DNA of 64,000 nucleotides from an uncultured Prevotellaceae bacterium (GTDB taxonomy: Bacteria; Bacteroidota; Bacteroidia; Bacteroidales; Bacteroidaceae), in assembly GCA_902774815.1 (NCBI GenBank), contig CACYJV010000001.1, forward strand, positions 147,809 to 211,808. Reading direction: 5' to 3'. Position numbers and translations under genes: made by a program. Below are positions 18,004 through 27,686 of the stretch, piece after piece. Under the pieces are notes generated by a model. The model did no database searches. It had not been told where the DNA came from and was given only the letters and a program-made list of their open reading frames with translations. Positions within the stretch are counted from its first letter, which is position 1. Every line of letters begins with the position of its first letter.

Positions 18004-18501
18004 TCAGGTAGTGGCTGACGTGAGTTGGAAAGCCACGCGTTCAGCCCCGTTAGTCAAATAGATGATGCCACAACGACGAAAGCCCAACCGGCCAAGAACG
18101 GCTTGCATGGTATGGTTATCAGCATGGGTATCAATACGGATATTGGCGGTCTTGGTGAGTGCGTAGGCCACAACTTGTCGCATCACTCCACGTGCTTTTG
18201 CAGATGAGGCTATACGATGTATAACGTAATATGGTTCGTCGTTGAGCCATTCACCATCATCGATGCGTCCATAGGTTGGATCTGGACCTGACATGAGTAC
18301 GAACGTAGCCAATGGCTCACCATCAGCATCAGACTCAACCATATAGCTGCGTCCACAAGCTATGTCGTTCTCTATCATCTCATGACTAGGATAGCCGTTA
18401 ACCCACTGATGGGTATTACCTTCAGCTATCATCTTCTGTCGCCCCTGGTCAATAAGCTGCAGAATAGTGTCTATGTCACTGGAAATTGATGGTCTAATCA
18501 T
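18004..18501 (-). CDS. GNAT-family N-acetyltransferase
   Basis: The 165-residue product shows the GNAT fold. MIRPSISSDIDTILQLID is strand 1/helix 1. HRIASSAKARGVMRQVVAYA contains the acetyl-CoA pyrophosphate loop in a variant form (normally Q/RxxGxG/A). RIDTHADNHTMQAVLGRLGFRRCG is the C-terminal half typical of small-molecule acetyltransferases. The acceptor is not predictable. A TATCTTTG box at 18542-18535 suggests its own promoter after the arginine-catabolism genes. Confidence 0.82.
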   Translation of the reverse strand: MIRPSISSDIDTILQLIDQGRQKMIAEGNTHQWVNGYPSHEMIENDIACGRSYMVESDADGEPLATFVLMSGPDPTYGRIDDGEWLNDEPYYVIHRIASSAKARGVMRQVVAYALTKTANIRIDTHADNHTMQAVLGRLGFRRCGIIYLTNGAERVAFQLTSATT

Positions 18502-18590
18502 GAATCTCTTTGCTTCAACTTATCATTCTGTTTGCAAAGATACAAAAATAGTATCAATTCCTTTCTTTTTTCCAGTTTTTTATTGAGAAA

Positions 18591-19856
18591 CTAATCTCGC
18601 AAGATAGGCATCGTCATGCAACGGGCCCCACCACCAGCACGAGGCAACTCGGAACCGGGGAATACCACAACGAATCGGTCGTAGTCGCCCATGCTGACGC
18701 GATCAGCAACAATATCTTCGGCATTAAGCACAGCAAAACCCGCCTTATCCAACGCTTCAACGGTGTGGGTATTACGGCGATAACCCATGACTTTTCCATC
18801 GCCAAGGGCAAAGAAGTTGGCACCGCTATGCCATTGCTCACGCAACTGCACCCATGGGTCATTGCCACCACAGAAGACTGGTTCCATGTCCCATCCAAGC
18901 TGTTGTAATGCCTCAAGCACGTTTCCCACACGTCGATAGCTAATCTTTCCACCGTCGATACTAATGAGCGTAGTATCTTTATCGGCAAACAGTCCTTCTT
19001 TCTTCAACATGGGTTCAAAGGCCATGCATTGGTGCTGCGAGAGGAAGGTGAAAACCATGTCGAGATGGATAAACGACTCAGGCTGCATGGGCAGTTCCTG
19101 TACTATGATATGGAAGTGTTCGCGCTCACGTGCAAACGTCTCAGCGAGATACTGAATACCTAACGGGTTTGTGCGGATGCCCTGGCCAAGACACAACACG
19201 TCGGGCGATACCACCTGCACGTCACCCCCTTCTGTTCGTGCATCAGCATTCCATTGTGCGGCGTTCAGCGTCTCGACACCAAAGAAATGGCGGAAAATGG
19301 AGTCATAGAGGAGCGTTTCGCGTTCGCGGACCTCAAAGCTCATGGAGTTGATGAGCACTCGGTCGTAGACCGTTGACGAAGCATCGCGAGTGAAAAGCAG
19401 ATTATATAGGGGGTGAAGCAAATAGCGGTTTTGCGAAGTACCATCCCACGAAGGATTCTCGTAGCCTTCAATGAGAACGCGCACCAGTTCGTCGTTATCG
19501 AGTTGCATGAACTGCTCGACCAATGCATAGTCGGCCGGACTCATACCCATGGTACGCCGGCGCCCATCGTGTCTCAGACTTTCATTGACGAGATAGGCTC
19601 TGACGCTATTGTCGCGAAGTAATTCCGAAAGGATATCTTTCACGTAGTAAACGTTGGTCCATCGCTCCAGCACACCACAGAAATTGGCATACTCGGCATC
19701 GACAGTAGGTTTGTCCAAAATGTCGCTATAAAGGGCGTGCGCAGCATTGAGCGGTGTCATTCGCTCAATCTCTACACCTGGACGCCGCAGCAGCACGGCA
19801 CGAAGTCGACCGGTTTCAGAGGCGACATTGACTTTACAAGGTTTTGCCGTTTTCAT
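18591..19856 (-). CDS. arcA: Arginine deiminase
   Basis: This 421-residue guanidino-modifying enzyme converts arginine to citrulline and ammonia. Visible motifs are LFTRDASS near 157 (substrate Asp), RTEGGDVQV near 208, FIHLDMVFT near 263 (catalytic His) and GGGARCMTMPI with the nucleophile Cys413. It is the last gene of a three-gene run rocD-ctlX-arcA with gaps of 14 and 37 bases. No ornithine carbamoyltransferase or carbamate kinase is adjacent, so this is not the classical ADI energy operon. Citrulline is probably passed to the neighbouring CtlX-type hydrolase. Confidence 0.9.
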   Translation of the reverse strand: MKTAKPCKVNVASETGRLRAVLLRRPGVEIERMTPLNAAHALYSDILDKPTVDAEYANFCGVLERWTNVYYVKDILSELLRDNSVRAYLVNESLRHDGRRRTMGMSPADYALVEQFMQLDNDELVRVLIEGYENPSWDGTSQNRYLLHPLYNLLFTRDASSTVYDRVLINSMSFEVRERETLLYDSIFRHFFGVETLNAAQWNADARTEGGDVQVVSPDVLCLGQGIRTNPLGIQYLAETFAREREHFHIIVQELPMQPESFIHLDMVFTFLSQHQCMAFEPMLKKEGLFADKDTTLISIDGGKISYRRVGNVLEALQQLGWDMEPVFCGGNDPWVQLREQWHSGANFFALGDGKVMGYRRNTHTVEALDKAGFAVLNAEDIVADRVSMGDYDRFVVVFPGSELPRAGGGARCMTMPILRD

Positions 19857-19858
19857 AC

Positions 19859-19900
19859 AACTATGATAACTCTAAACTATCATCTCTAAACTATCAACTC
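19859..19900. repeat. Heptamer array (TAAACTA/TCATCTC, 6 units)
   Basis: Six 7-base units, two alternating types giving a 14-base super-repeat, fill the arcA-ctlX gap and contain the ctlX stop (19894-19896). Confidence 0.75.
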
Positions 19901-20850
19901 CCAAAGAGTTCCGCTATCATACAGCGCGCACTGCCACCACCAGCTTTTTCAATGGCGGCAATGTCGGGAGCTACAATACGAACATCTTCCTGTAGCAATG
20001 CCACCTGTTCGGGCGTAAGCGAGGCAAGTGCAGTCTGACTCATAACGAGAAGGTGTTCCCCCTGAGTGTTATGCAACTCGAGCATGTTCCCTGCAAATTG
20101 ATGCATCTGGGCAAACGTGATAGGCACAACTTGCTTTCCACAGGCGGAAAGGTGCTCCTCGAGTTGATGGCGCTCGGCAGCATCTTTTACAGAATCGAGG
20201 CACACAATTGCAAAGCGTGTACCAATATGCATTACCACATTAGTGTGGTAGACTGCCATTCCTGCCTCGTCTTCGCTATGGAATAGGAAGTAGTCGTAGC
20301 CAAGCCTACGTGCCCATTCATCCATGACATCGGCATCGGTACGTGGAGACACGCATGCAAAGGCCATACGATGCTCACGATCGAGCACCAGCGACCCCGT
20401 TCCCTCGAGGCATTTCCCCTGACGTTCCCAATGGGTGAGGTCTACAACAGAAGCAGAATGACCGTACAATGAGGCCAACGTATTACTTTGAGCTAGCAAC
20501 TTAGTGCGTTCCAACTGTCTGTTATGGGCAAACATGGGATAGAGCACCAACGTGGGCACTGCATCTTCCCCACTCTCTTCAGCAACATGCGTTGAGAAAC
20601 AGTTGTTTGGGAAGATGCTATCGGGTGTAAAAGGATTGGGGGTATCCTGAAGCACCTCAACGTCAATGCCATTCTTTCGCAAGAGTTCGACATAGCCATC
20701 GAACTCGCTGACGGCCTGCCGTTGCACCTCCAGCGCAGCCTCCTGCGATTCGCTTTTCTGTTGAAAGGCATTATTGGCGGCAGTCTCCTCATTGAAGGAA
20801 AAGCGCACAGGCCTGACCATTAACACCCTATTTGTGGTCTGACTACTCAT
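19894..20850 (-). CDS. ctlX: CtlX-type citrulline hydrolase (amidinotransferase fold)
   Basis: The 318-residue protein belongs to the guanidino-modifying superfamily but is shorter than arginine deiminase. It has MVRPVRFSFNEETAANN at the N-terminus, TPDSIFPNNCFSTH near 76, GTGSLVLDRE near 151, an active-site His in VYHTNVVMHIG near 203-209 and the nucleophile Cys310 in GGGSARCM. This matches the family named citrulline utilisation hydrolase CtlX, which releases ornithine from citrulline; dimethylarginine hydrolase is the alternative. Location between rocD and arcA supports citrulline to ornithine. Confidence 0.82.
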   Translation of the reverse strand: MSSQTTNRVLMVRPVRFSFNEETAANNAFQQKSESQEAALEVQRQAVSEFDGYVELLRKNGIDVEVLQDTPNPFTPDSIFPNNCFSTHVAEESGEDAVPTLVLYPMFAHNRQLERTKLLAQSNTLASLYGHSASVVDLTHWERQGKCLEGTGSLVLDREHRMAFACVSPRTDADVMDEWARRLGYDYFLFHSEDEAGMAVYHTNVVMHIGTRFAIVCLDSVKDAAERHQLEEHLSACGKQVVPITFAQMHQFAGNMLELHNTQGEHLLVMSQTALASLTPEQVALLQEDVRIVAPDIAAIEKAGGGSARCMIAELFGS

Positions 20851-20853
20851 CGT

Positions 20854-20874
20854 TCAATTATCAATTATGCATTG
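20854..20874. repeat. Short heptamer array TCAATTA (3 units)
   Basis: Two perfect TCAATTA units and a degenerate third fill the 14-base gap between ctlX and rocD and run into rocD. The rocD stop (20865-20867) lies in the second unit. Confidence 0.65.
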
Positions 20875-22118
20875 GCCATTTCATCGAACGTGCGGCGAAT
20901 GATTTCGATGGCTTCGCGCAATTGCTCCTCGTTGATACAGAGAGGCGGGGCAAAGCGAATGATATGGTCATGTGTAGGCTTTGCCAACAGACCGTTCTCC
21001 TTCATCTTCAGGCAAATTTCCCAAGCGGTCTTACCACCCACCGGCTTGGTCACGATGGCGTTAAGCAAACCACGTCCACGCACCTGTTCGATAAAGGGCG
21101 AATGAATCTTCTTGATTTCATCACGGAAGATCTGTCCCATCTTCTCGGCATTCTCCACCAGATGCTCGTCGCGGACTACCTTCAGCGCCTCAACAGCCAC
21201 ACGTGCAGCCAAGGGGAAACCACCGAAAGTGGATCCGTGCTCGCCAGGCTTGATGTTCAGCATAATGTCGTCGTCGGCCAAACAAGCCGAAACAGGCAGC
21301 ACACCACCACCAAGTGCCTTGCCAAGAATGACAATGTCAGGGCGGATTCCATCGTGCTCACAACAGAGCATGCGACCAGTGCGAGCGATACCCGTCTGCA
21401 CCTCGTCAGCAATAAACAGTACGTTATGTTCATGGCAGAGGTCAAAGCATTTCTTCAGATAGCCATCGTCAGGAACAAACACACCGGCTTCGCCCTGAAT
21501 GGGTTCGGCAATGAAAGCACACACCTCGTCGCCAAACTCATCGAGTGCCTCGCGCAGGGCATCTACATTATTATAAGGTACGCGTATAAAACCTGGCGTG
21601 AGTGGTCCGTACTGAGCGTAGGAACTGGGATCGTTGCTCATCGTAATGACCGTCACAGTACGCCCATGGAAATTGCCGTCGCAGCAAATAATCTTTATCT
21701 TTTCATTGTCGATACCCTTCTTTACGGCTCCCCATCTACGAGCCAGTTTCAAGGCTGTTTCCACACCCTCGGCACCCGTATTCATGGGCAGAATGCGATC
21801 ATAGCCAAAGAAGTTGTGCATGAACTCTTCGTATTCACAGAGCGCATCGTTATAGAATGCACGTGAGGTAAGGCAGAGCACATCGGCCTGATCCTTCAAT
21901 GCTTTCACGATGCGAGGATGGCAATGCCCCTGATTGACAGCTGAATAAGATGACAGGAAATCGAAGTAGCGTTTACCTTCTACATCCCACACATAGATGC
22001 CTTCGCCTTTGTGGAGTACCACGGGCAGCGGATGGTAATTGTGTGCGCCATATTGTTCTTCAAGATTCATCAATTGCTGGCTCTTGCTCAGCTCGTTAAG
22101 GGAGGGATTATTGCTCAT
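20865..22118 (-). CDS. rocD: Ornithine--oxo-acid aminotransferase
   Basis: The protein has 417 residues from ATG 22118 ([10 protein letters not shown]). This PLP enzyme of the class III aminotransferase family converts ornithine plus 2-oxoglutarate to glutamate-5-semialdehyde and glutamate. [14 protein letters not shown] near 58, [15 protein letters not shown] near 108, [14 protein letters not shown] near 225 and the PLP-lysine segment ILGKALGGG near 256 are typical. It is the first gene of the arginine-degradation operon. The longer frame start is rejected because it would include the promoter region (TATTTTTG at 22166-22159). Confidence 0.95.
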   Translation of the reverse strand: MSNNPSLNELSKSQQLMNLEEQYGAHNYHPLPVVLHKGEGIYVWDVEGKRYFDFLSSYSAVNQGHCHPRIVKALKDQADVLCLTSRAFYNDALCEYEEFMHNFFGYDRILPMNTGAEGVETALKLARRWGAVKKGIDNEKIKIICCDGNFHGRTVTVITMSNDPSSYAQYGPLTPGFIRVPYNNVDALREALDEFGDEVCAFIAEPIQGEAGVFVPDDGYLKKCFDLCHEHNVLFIADEVQTGIARTGRMLCCEHDGIRPDIVILGKALGGGVLPVSACLADDDIMLNIKPGEHGSTFGGFPLAARVAVEALKVVRDEHLVENAEKMGQIFRDEIKKIHSPFIEQVRGRGLLNAIVTKPVGGKTAWEICLKMKENGLLAKPTHDHIIRFAPPLCINEEQLREAIEIIRRTFDEMANA

Positions 22119-22250
22119 GTTTAAGATCGGTTTTAGATAAAACGAATAGTAGATACCGCAAAAATACAAATATTCTTGCAAAAATAATGCAATAATTCCA
22201 CTAAAAGATGTTAAAGTACAGAAGTTTTACGTCAGTTCTCTCGTGTTTGT

Positions 22251-25200
22251 TCAGAAGCCGCCTCCACCACGATTGAAGCCACCTCCACCGCGATTGCCAC
22301 CACGTGGACCATCGCCCCAATTGCCATTACCGCCACGCTCGCGACCTTCACGATTGCCAAAGCCACCACGACCCCTGCGCTCACCGTCGAACTGTCCACC
22401 ACGACCGCCACCTCCGAAAAGGTTCAGCCTATAGCTCACGTGCAGAATGGCATAGCTCGTGATAGCATTCACCTCACGATCGGTCCAGCCATTGGCGTTC
22501 ACGGTACGTGAGAAGTTAGTCTGTTCGTGCAGAATGTCGTAGAATTGCAGCATTACTGTGAGTTTTTTGCCACGCAGGAAACTGTGCGAGAGCTGTGCGT
22601 TCCAAATGAGTTCATTCGTATTGAGCGACTGGTCGCTATAGCCACGTTTGCTGAACATGTGGATGTCGGTCGACAAAGCACTGCCCCATGGGAACGTGAT
22701 GCGCGTGTTGCCACCGTAGGAGAAATTCCATGTGGTCAGGTTGCGCGATGCCTGCAGACGATTTTCCGTGTGCGCATAAGTAGTATTTGCATTCAGCGAC
22801 AGATAGAGCCATTTGTTTCGGAAGCTGAGCGAAGCCGAAGGCGACAGATTCAGCGAGTGCGTCACGTTACGATCGGGCATGGCCGTGCGGTTGAGGTTGA
22901 CATATCCTACACGATGGTCATAACTACCGCTGATAGAGCCACTGACATCCCATCGGTTCAACGTGTCGAGGGCTATGTTGAAGGAGATACCACCGCGTGT
23001 GTTCCAGTTGCCGTTGATATTCTCTGGTCGCGTGATACGCCCGCCCGTGTTTTCGTTATAAGTGACTACGTTTCCTACGGAATTGCTGGTGCGCTGGAAG
23101 CTAGCGTTTGCGTTGAAACTCCAATGACGCTGCGCCTTGGGCACCGTGTAGCCGAGACTATCAACGACATAGGTTGGCCGGCGTTGCATCTGGAAATTAG
23201 TCCCCAGATTGGTGGTGAACGATGGTTTCAGCCCAGGATTACCCATGGTGATGCTCAGTGGATTTGTGTCGTCGTAGATGTCTAACAGTTGCGTGATGGA
23301 GGGCTGGCTAGTCGAACCTCGGAACGTCACCTGCAGATTGGTCTGCTGGTTGAACCGATAGCGCATATTTAGCGTTGGCGAGATGTTGGTTGTGTGGCGA
23401 ACGGTATCGACGGGCATGCCCAAATACTGCTGCACGTAGTGCGAGCGTTGCGGCAAGAGCGACACGCCAACGTTCATATTATACTTTTCGCGCACAACAC
23501 GCAACTGCAAGTCGATGGTCTGTCCATCTTCTGTGCGCTCCGTAAAACGGCTCAATCGTGTAGATAGGTAGTCTTCATATGGATTGGCAAGGTAACCGAA
23601 AAAACGCGTCCAATCACGATAGCGTTCTAATACATCGGCGAAAGCTTCGTCGGTATAGTCGGGCAAGTCATAAGTACTGGGGTCATTCTTCTGGTGGCTA
23701 TGATTGAACTGATAGTTCAGCTGCAGGTAGATGCCTTCCGTTGCAACGCGGCGACGAGCTCCACCTCTGCCAGCACCAAATGGGAATGGGCCAAAACCAT
23801 CTTGTGCGAGTGTATCTTTAGGTTGAGGTTTGGGCTTGAAGATGTAGAGAGGCTCTGTATACGTAGCACCCAGCGTGTAGCTGAAGTTGTTGCTGGGCGA
23901 AGCCGTGTAGCGATTGGTCTGGTATGTGGAGTCGTTGCCAGTAACGTCGGTGGTCTGATAGAGGTGTACTGCCGACAGATTGGCGTTGCGACTGCTGCCG
24001 TCGCGATAGTTGATGTTTGTCCTTATGGCCACGTTGCGACCTTTATTGCCAAAACGACGGTAGAGTTGCAACTGCGAACTGACGTTCTTATTGCTGCTGT
24101 ACGACATCGATTTGTTCTGCTGACCGTTGACTACCAATCCTTCGTCATCCATCTTTTCAAGTCCTTCCTGACTCAGCGGGTCGGTGACGTAGTCGAAGGG
24201 ATCAGCATTGAACGACGCCGACCTGCGATTGCTGCGGCTGTCGCTTGTGGTAAAACTCAAGTTAGGACGGAACGAAAGCGTCGTCAGCGAATCGATGGTC
24301 CACTGCAGGTTCATGTTGCCCGTCCAGCTGTTGTTGCGTGAGTAGCTTTGGCTCACGCTGTTGGTAAAAGCACCTCCTCGCGTGTTGACGAAGTTCTCCG
24401 ATCCCGTACGGCTCCAGTCGTCAGCATTAGAGTGGTTCCACGTCACTCGACCGCTCATCTTCAGGTTTTTGTTGTTCTCGTAGCTCACGTCAAGGGCTGC
24501 CGACTTGGAGTGACGCTGGCCGCTTCCGTTGCCACGACCACGGCCTCCACGACCCGAGAAGTTTCGATCGTTCACGTTGTTGGCATTTCCCATGAACGTA
24601 TAGCGCATGGCCCCAAAGGGTTTCATGGCCGTCAGTCGAACACCGTAGCGATGGTCGGTTCCGTAACCTAAGTCAGGGTTCATCTGCAGTCCATTTCTGG
24701 CACTACGCTTGGTGACGAACTCCAATACGAAGTCGTCGTTACCATCGTCCACGCCTGTCAGTCGCGAGAGGTCGCTTTTCTCATCGTACGCCTTCACCTT
24801 ATCAATCACATACGAGGGCAGATTCTTCATCACGGTACTATTGTTACCCGTCATGAAGTCGCGACCATCCATCTTGAATTTCTTTACGTTTTTACCGTTT
24901 ATGCTGATACCCCCATTGTCATCGATCTTTGCACCAGGCAACATCTCCACAAGTGACTCGATGACCGACCCTTCGGGCACACTAAACGCATCGGCATTAT
25001 AAACCACCGTGTCGTCCTTCACAACCATCTTCGGCACATTGGCCGTGACGACGGCCTCGCTCAGCTGTACGGCATTAGGTTCCAAAGCCACACTGCCTAG
25101 CTGCAAGGCGCGTCCGCGCTGCTTTGATAAAGGAAGCGAGAGGGTTTCGTAACCTAAGTAGCTTGCTTTCAACAGATAATCGCCTGCCTTGCCTACGCCG

Positions 25201-25424
25201 AGCGTGAAGCGTCCTCCCTCGCCACTGAAGGCTCCGGCCACAAAGGTTGTGTCCACTTTCGAGCGGTGGGTTGCGAGTTGAAAAAGTTGCAGGGTGGCTT
25301 TCTCCAAGGGTTGTCCTGTGGTCTTGTCAACGACTGTACCCGAAACATCGTCCTTCTGCGCTGCCACAGGCAACACAAACAGAAGGAACGCTGAAAGGAA
25401 TAGTATGACGTGTCGTTGGTTCAT
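22251..25424 (-). CDS. TonB-receptor-like outer-membrane barrel with Gly/Arg-rich tail
   Basis: The 1057-residue protein starts with a signal peptide (cleavage near LPVAAQ). A carboxypeptidase-regulatory-like beta-sandwich (about 26-115) and a plug-like domain (SVPEGSVIESLVEMLPGA onward, about 145-245) follow, then a long OMP_b-brl_3 type barrel. The last barrel-like strand is ILHVSYRLNLFGG. About 50 further residues are almost only Gly, Arg, Asn and Phe, with GGFNRGGGGF ending the chain. A shorter GRGGRGRGNG tract lies near residue 297. No TonB box or SusD partner is seen. It is likely an outer-membrane protein of unknown substrate; the tail is unusual. Confidence 0.82.
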   Translation of the reverse strand: MNQRHVILFLSAFLLFVLPVAAQKDDVSGTVVDKTTGQPLEKATLQLFQLATHRSKVDTTFVAGAFSGEGGRFTLGVGKAGDYLLKASYLGYETLSLPLSKQRGRALQLGSVALEPNAVQLSEAVVTANVPKMVVKDDTVVYNADAFSVPEGSVIESLVEMLPGAKIDDNGGISINGKNVKKFKMDGRDFMTGNNSTVMKNLPSYVIDKVKAYDEKSDLSRLTGVDDGNDDFVLEFVTKRSARNGLQMNPDLGYGTDHRYGVRLTAMKPFGAMRYTFMGNANNVNDRNFSGRGGRGRGNGSGQRHSKSAALDVSYENNKNLKMSGRVTWNHSNADDWSRTGSENFVNTRGGAFTNSVSQSYSRNNSWTGNMNLQWTIDSLTTLSFRPNLSFTTSDSRSNRRSASFNADPFDYVTDPLSQEGLEKMDDEGLVVNGQQNKSMSYSSNKNVSSQLQLYRRFGNKGRNVAIRTNINYRDGSSRNANLSAVHLYQTTDVTGNDSTYQTNRYTASPSNNFSYTLGATYTEPLYIFKPKPQPKDTLAQDGFGPFPFGAGRGGARRRVATEGIYLQLNYQFNHSHQKNDPSTYDLPDYTDEAFADVLERYRDWTRFFGYLANPYEDYLSTRLSRFTERTEDGQTIDLQLRVVREKYNMNVGVSLLPQRSHYVQQYLGMPVDTVRHTTNISPTLNMRYRFNQQTNLQVTFRGSTSQPSITQLLDIYDDTNPLSITMGNPGLKPSFTTNLGTNFQMQRRPTYVVDSLGYTVPKAQRHWSFNANASFQRTSNSVGNVVTYNENTGGRITRPENINGNWNTRGGISFNIALDTLNRWDVSGSISGSYDHRVGYVNLNRTAMPDRNVTHSLNLSPSASLSFRNKWLYLSLNANTTYAHTENRLQASRNLTTWNFSYGGNTRITFPWGSALSTDIHMFSKRGYSDQSLNTNELIWNAQLSHSFLRGKKLTVMLQFYDILHEQTNFSRTVNANGWTDREVNAITSYAILHVSYRLNLFGGGGRGGQFDGERRGRGGFGNREGRERGGNGNWGDGPRGGNRGGGGFNRGGGGF

Positions 25425-25488
25425 CTTTCTTCATTAGATGAACAAACACGTAAGAATGTTTAAATAATGTTTAATCTTTTATAGTTCT

Positions 25489-25923
25489 TTAACGAGTGGC
25501 AAGTGCCTCCAACAGCTCGTCCATTGTACAGCATACGCCCGTGAAGAGCTTGTACATCAGCTCGGGTTCCTGCCTTACGGGGATGTAGGCATAAACCTCG
25601 CGGCCTCGACCTGCAAACCAACCTGCCTCGGTGTGAGCGCTGCGGCCGCAAGGCAGCACCAGCACGCACACGTCGCACGACTCCATGGCGCGAATATCAT
25701 TGCCAAACTGCCTGACAGCCTTAGGATGCATCAGCTGCTTGCGGTACTCCTGCGGCGCCCAGTCCATATAGTCCTCAGCCACCCAACTCCACTTGAACCC
25801 CTCGTCACCCGAAGGTGGATTGCGGAAGTCGTAAACATCATGGCCGGCCGCGCGCAGCGAACAGACCACGTCCTCGTAGAACTCGTTGCGCCAACTACTG
25901 GCAACGTATATCTTCCTGCTCAT
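25489..25923 (-). CDS. Nucleoside 2-deoxyribosyltransferase-like protein
   Basis: The 144-residue product opens with KIYVASSWRNEFYEDVV and has the core CDVCVLVLPCGRSAHTEAGWFAGRG (about 88-112). The Glu of HTEAG is the expected nucleophile of nucleoside 2-deoxyribosyltransferases. These enzymes exchange bases on deoxyribonucleosides for salvage; some family members are only hydrolases. No signal peptide is present, so it is cytoplasmic. Its ATG overlaps the stop of the upstream endonuclease gene as TAATG, implying translational coupling. That suggests a nuclease-plus-salvage pair. Confidence 0.8.
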   Translation of the reverse strand: MSRKIYVASSWRNEFYEDVVCSLRAAGHDVYDFRNPPSGDEGFKWSWVAEDYMDWAPQEYRKQLMHPKAVRQFGNDIRAMESCDVCVLVLPCGRSAHTEAGWFAGRGREVYAYIPVRQEPELMYKLFTGVCCTMDELLEALATR

Positions 25924-27686
25924 TATTGCTTTCCTAAGATTATGTTCACCAGCATGGTCACATCGGCTATCGTCACACGGCCATCGCCATTCACGTCAGC
26001 AATGTTCTCCTCCTCTTCAAATGGGTTAGGCGAGGTTCCCAATATGATGTTCACCAGCATCGTCACATCGGCTATCGTCACACTGCCGTCGCCATTGACG
26101 TCTCCTCTCATGAGCAACGCGTGGGCATAGACTTCATCAAGGAAGAACCTCAACTGCGGCGAGAATGTGATGCTTACAGCATCGTTGCCTGATATGGTCA
26201 GCGTTATATCTGTCCACTCTCCTTCCGTCATCTCAAAGATAGAGTCGGAAAGTTCCACATTACCCGTTGCGCTGATGTGCAACTCGTTGCCGTCGCCCGT
26301 CCATGGAGCAGCCTTGAACGAGAAGGAACTTCTGCCCCTGACGGCGAACTGAGGCGTGCTAACAACACCAGGCACGCCACCCTTGCCATATCGCGCACAT
26401 TGGTCCCCACCATAGCTCACGGCATCCGACCATCCGTCGTTGTCGGGCTTGTAAGTTTTCTGACTATTGGCCACACCCGAACCGCTAAACAACCCGTCGT
26501 TGCCTCCTTTTCCTGTACACTTGTTGAAGGTCTCGACAAAGGTCGTCGAGAGATTGTATATCTTATAAATGGCGGTTGCCACTAGCGAAGTCTCTCCTTG
26601 GTCGTCCATGGCCACTGCCTTCAGCGTGGTGTTTTGGTCGATGGTCAGCGGTCCGACATAGTAAATGCCATGAGTCGTGGGCGATTGGCCGTCAAGCGTG
26701 TAGTAGATCTTCGCGCCAGGCGTTTCACAGGCGATGCTCACCGACTGTGTACCGGCATACGTACCTCCATCGGGGGAGAAGGTAGGCAGGGCTATTTGGT
26801 TGGGCAACGCGCTGGAATAGCGGTCGTCGTCCTCAGCAGTGGTGAGTGCTGTCGTCGGATTAAAGGCTACATCGGTGCTGTCGCCCCAAATGTATTCTGC
26901 CAGATAAGGGAAGTCTACGAACAGATTGCGGTTGCCTTGAATCAGCGAGATATTCTCATTGCGCAGCGCCTCCAAGGCATCCACGGGGTCGCGACGTCCC
27001 CACGCCAGATAGAGCTCACTGGCCCAGTCGCGCAACGTCGGCCACGACGTGTTGCTCATCACCTGCAAGCCTACGTCAACCCATGTCAAGTCCTGATAGG
27101 TGGTGGCCATGTATAAATAGGAACGTGCGAAATCGCCCTTGAACCTGTCGCCGGGCTCCCAGCAACTCACGTCGTCAACTCCGTCGACCGTACCTTTTCC
27201 CACCTTCGTGTAGCCTTCGATGTTGACCGTTGTTGGTGTTTTCACGATGGCCATGGCAAGATTACTTTTGCTCATGTTTACCTTTGACTCTGAAGGGTAA
27301 AGGTTGTACAAGTCCTTGTAGGCATTGTTCTGAAGGCCACCCCACCAACTTTTCGGACAAGAGTGCTCGATGTCCATACCTGTCAGGCTCGCACCGTTGT
27401 TGCTCTTGCCGAAGAAAAACTTGTCGGGGCTATAGCGGTTCACACATTCGTTGGTCGTGGCAATGCGGTCGGTCTGGTAGAATCCCCACCACGTCATCTG
27501 CATACCGGAACCATACTCCAGTACCGATGCTTCCCGCATCAGTTCGTAGGCTGCCTGCTTCAACTCGGCTTTCTTCAGGCCCTTCAAGCTATTGGCATAG
27601 GCAACCACCTTCTCGCGTGTCGCCGCCTGCACAGCCAGGCACATGCCAATGCCCACAAAAACCAAGCACCATCGTTTCATATTCAC
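25923..27686 (-). CDS. Secreted endonuclease I family nuclease with dockerin-like C-terminus
   Basis: The 587-residue protein has a signal peptide (to VQAA near 21). An endonuclease I domain follows (about 25-270), with the metal/catalytic motif MDIEHSCPKSWWG near 104 and NLYPSESKVNMSKSN near 129. A chitobiase C-terminal-like beta-sandwich (FSPDGGTYAGTQSVSI, YYTLDGQSPTT) is next, then a further beta domain. Two EF-hand dockerin-like repeats (DVNGDGSVTIADVTMLVNIILG, two copies with a linker) end the chain. It should degrade extracellular DNA or RNA. The dockerin pair probably mediates attachment or calcium-stabilised folding; no cohesin or scaffoldin is in view. Both Met1 and Met3 are possible starts. 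Confidence 0.88.
   Translation of the reverse strand: MNMKRWCLVFVGIGMCLAVQAATREKVVAYANSLKGLKKAELKQAAYELMREASVLEYGSGMQMTWWGFYQTDRIATTNECVNRYSPDKFFFGKSNNGASLTGMDIEHSCPKSWWGGLQNNAYKDLYNLYPSESKVNMSKSNLAMAIVKTPTTVNIEGYTKVGKGTVDGVDDVSCWEPGDRFKGDFARSYLYMATTYQDLTWVDVGLQVMSNTSWPTLRDWASELYLAWGRRDPVDALEALRNENISLIQGNRNLFVDFPYLAEYIWGDSTDVAFNPTTALTTAEDDDRYSSALPNQIALPTFSPDGGTYAGTQSVSIACETPGAKIYYTLDGQSPTTHGIYYVGPLTIDQNTTLKAVAMDDQGETSLVATAIYKIYNLSTTFVETFNKCTGKGGNDGLFSGSGVANSQKTYKPDNDGWSDAVSYGGDQCARYGKGGVPGVVSTPQFAVRGRSSFSFKAAPWTGDGNELHISATGNVELSDSIFEMTEGEWTDITLTISGNDAVSITFSPQLRFFLDEVYAHALLMRGDVNGDGSVTIADVTMLVNIILGTSPNPFEEEENIADVNGDGRVTIADVTMLVNIILGKQ

Noticed and set aside
20832-21866. 344-codon forward-strand open frame
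   Set aside because: Antisense of rocD, which has full aminotransferase motifs.
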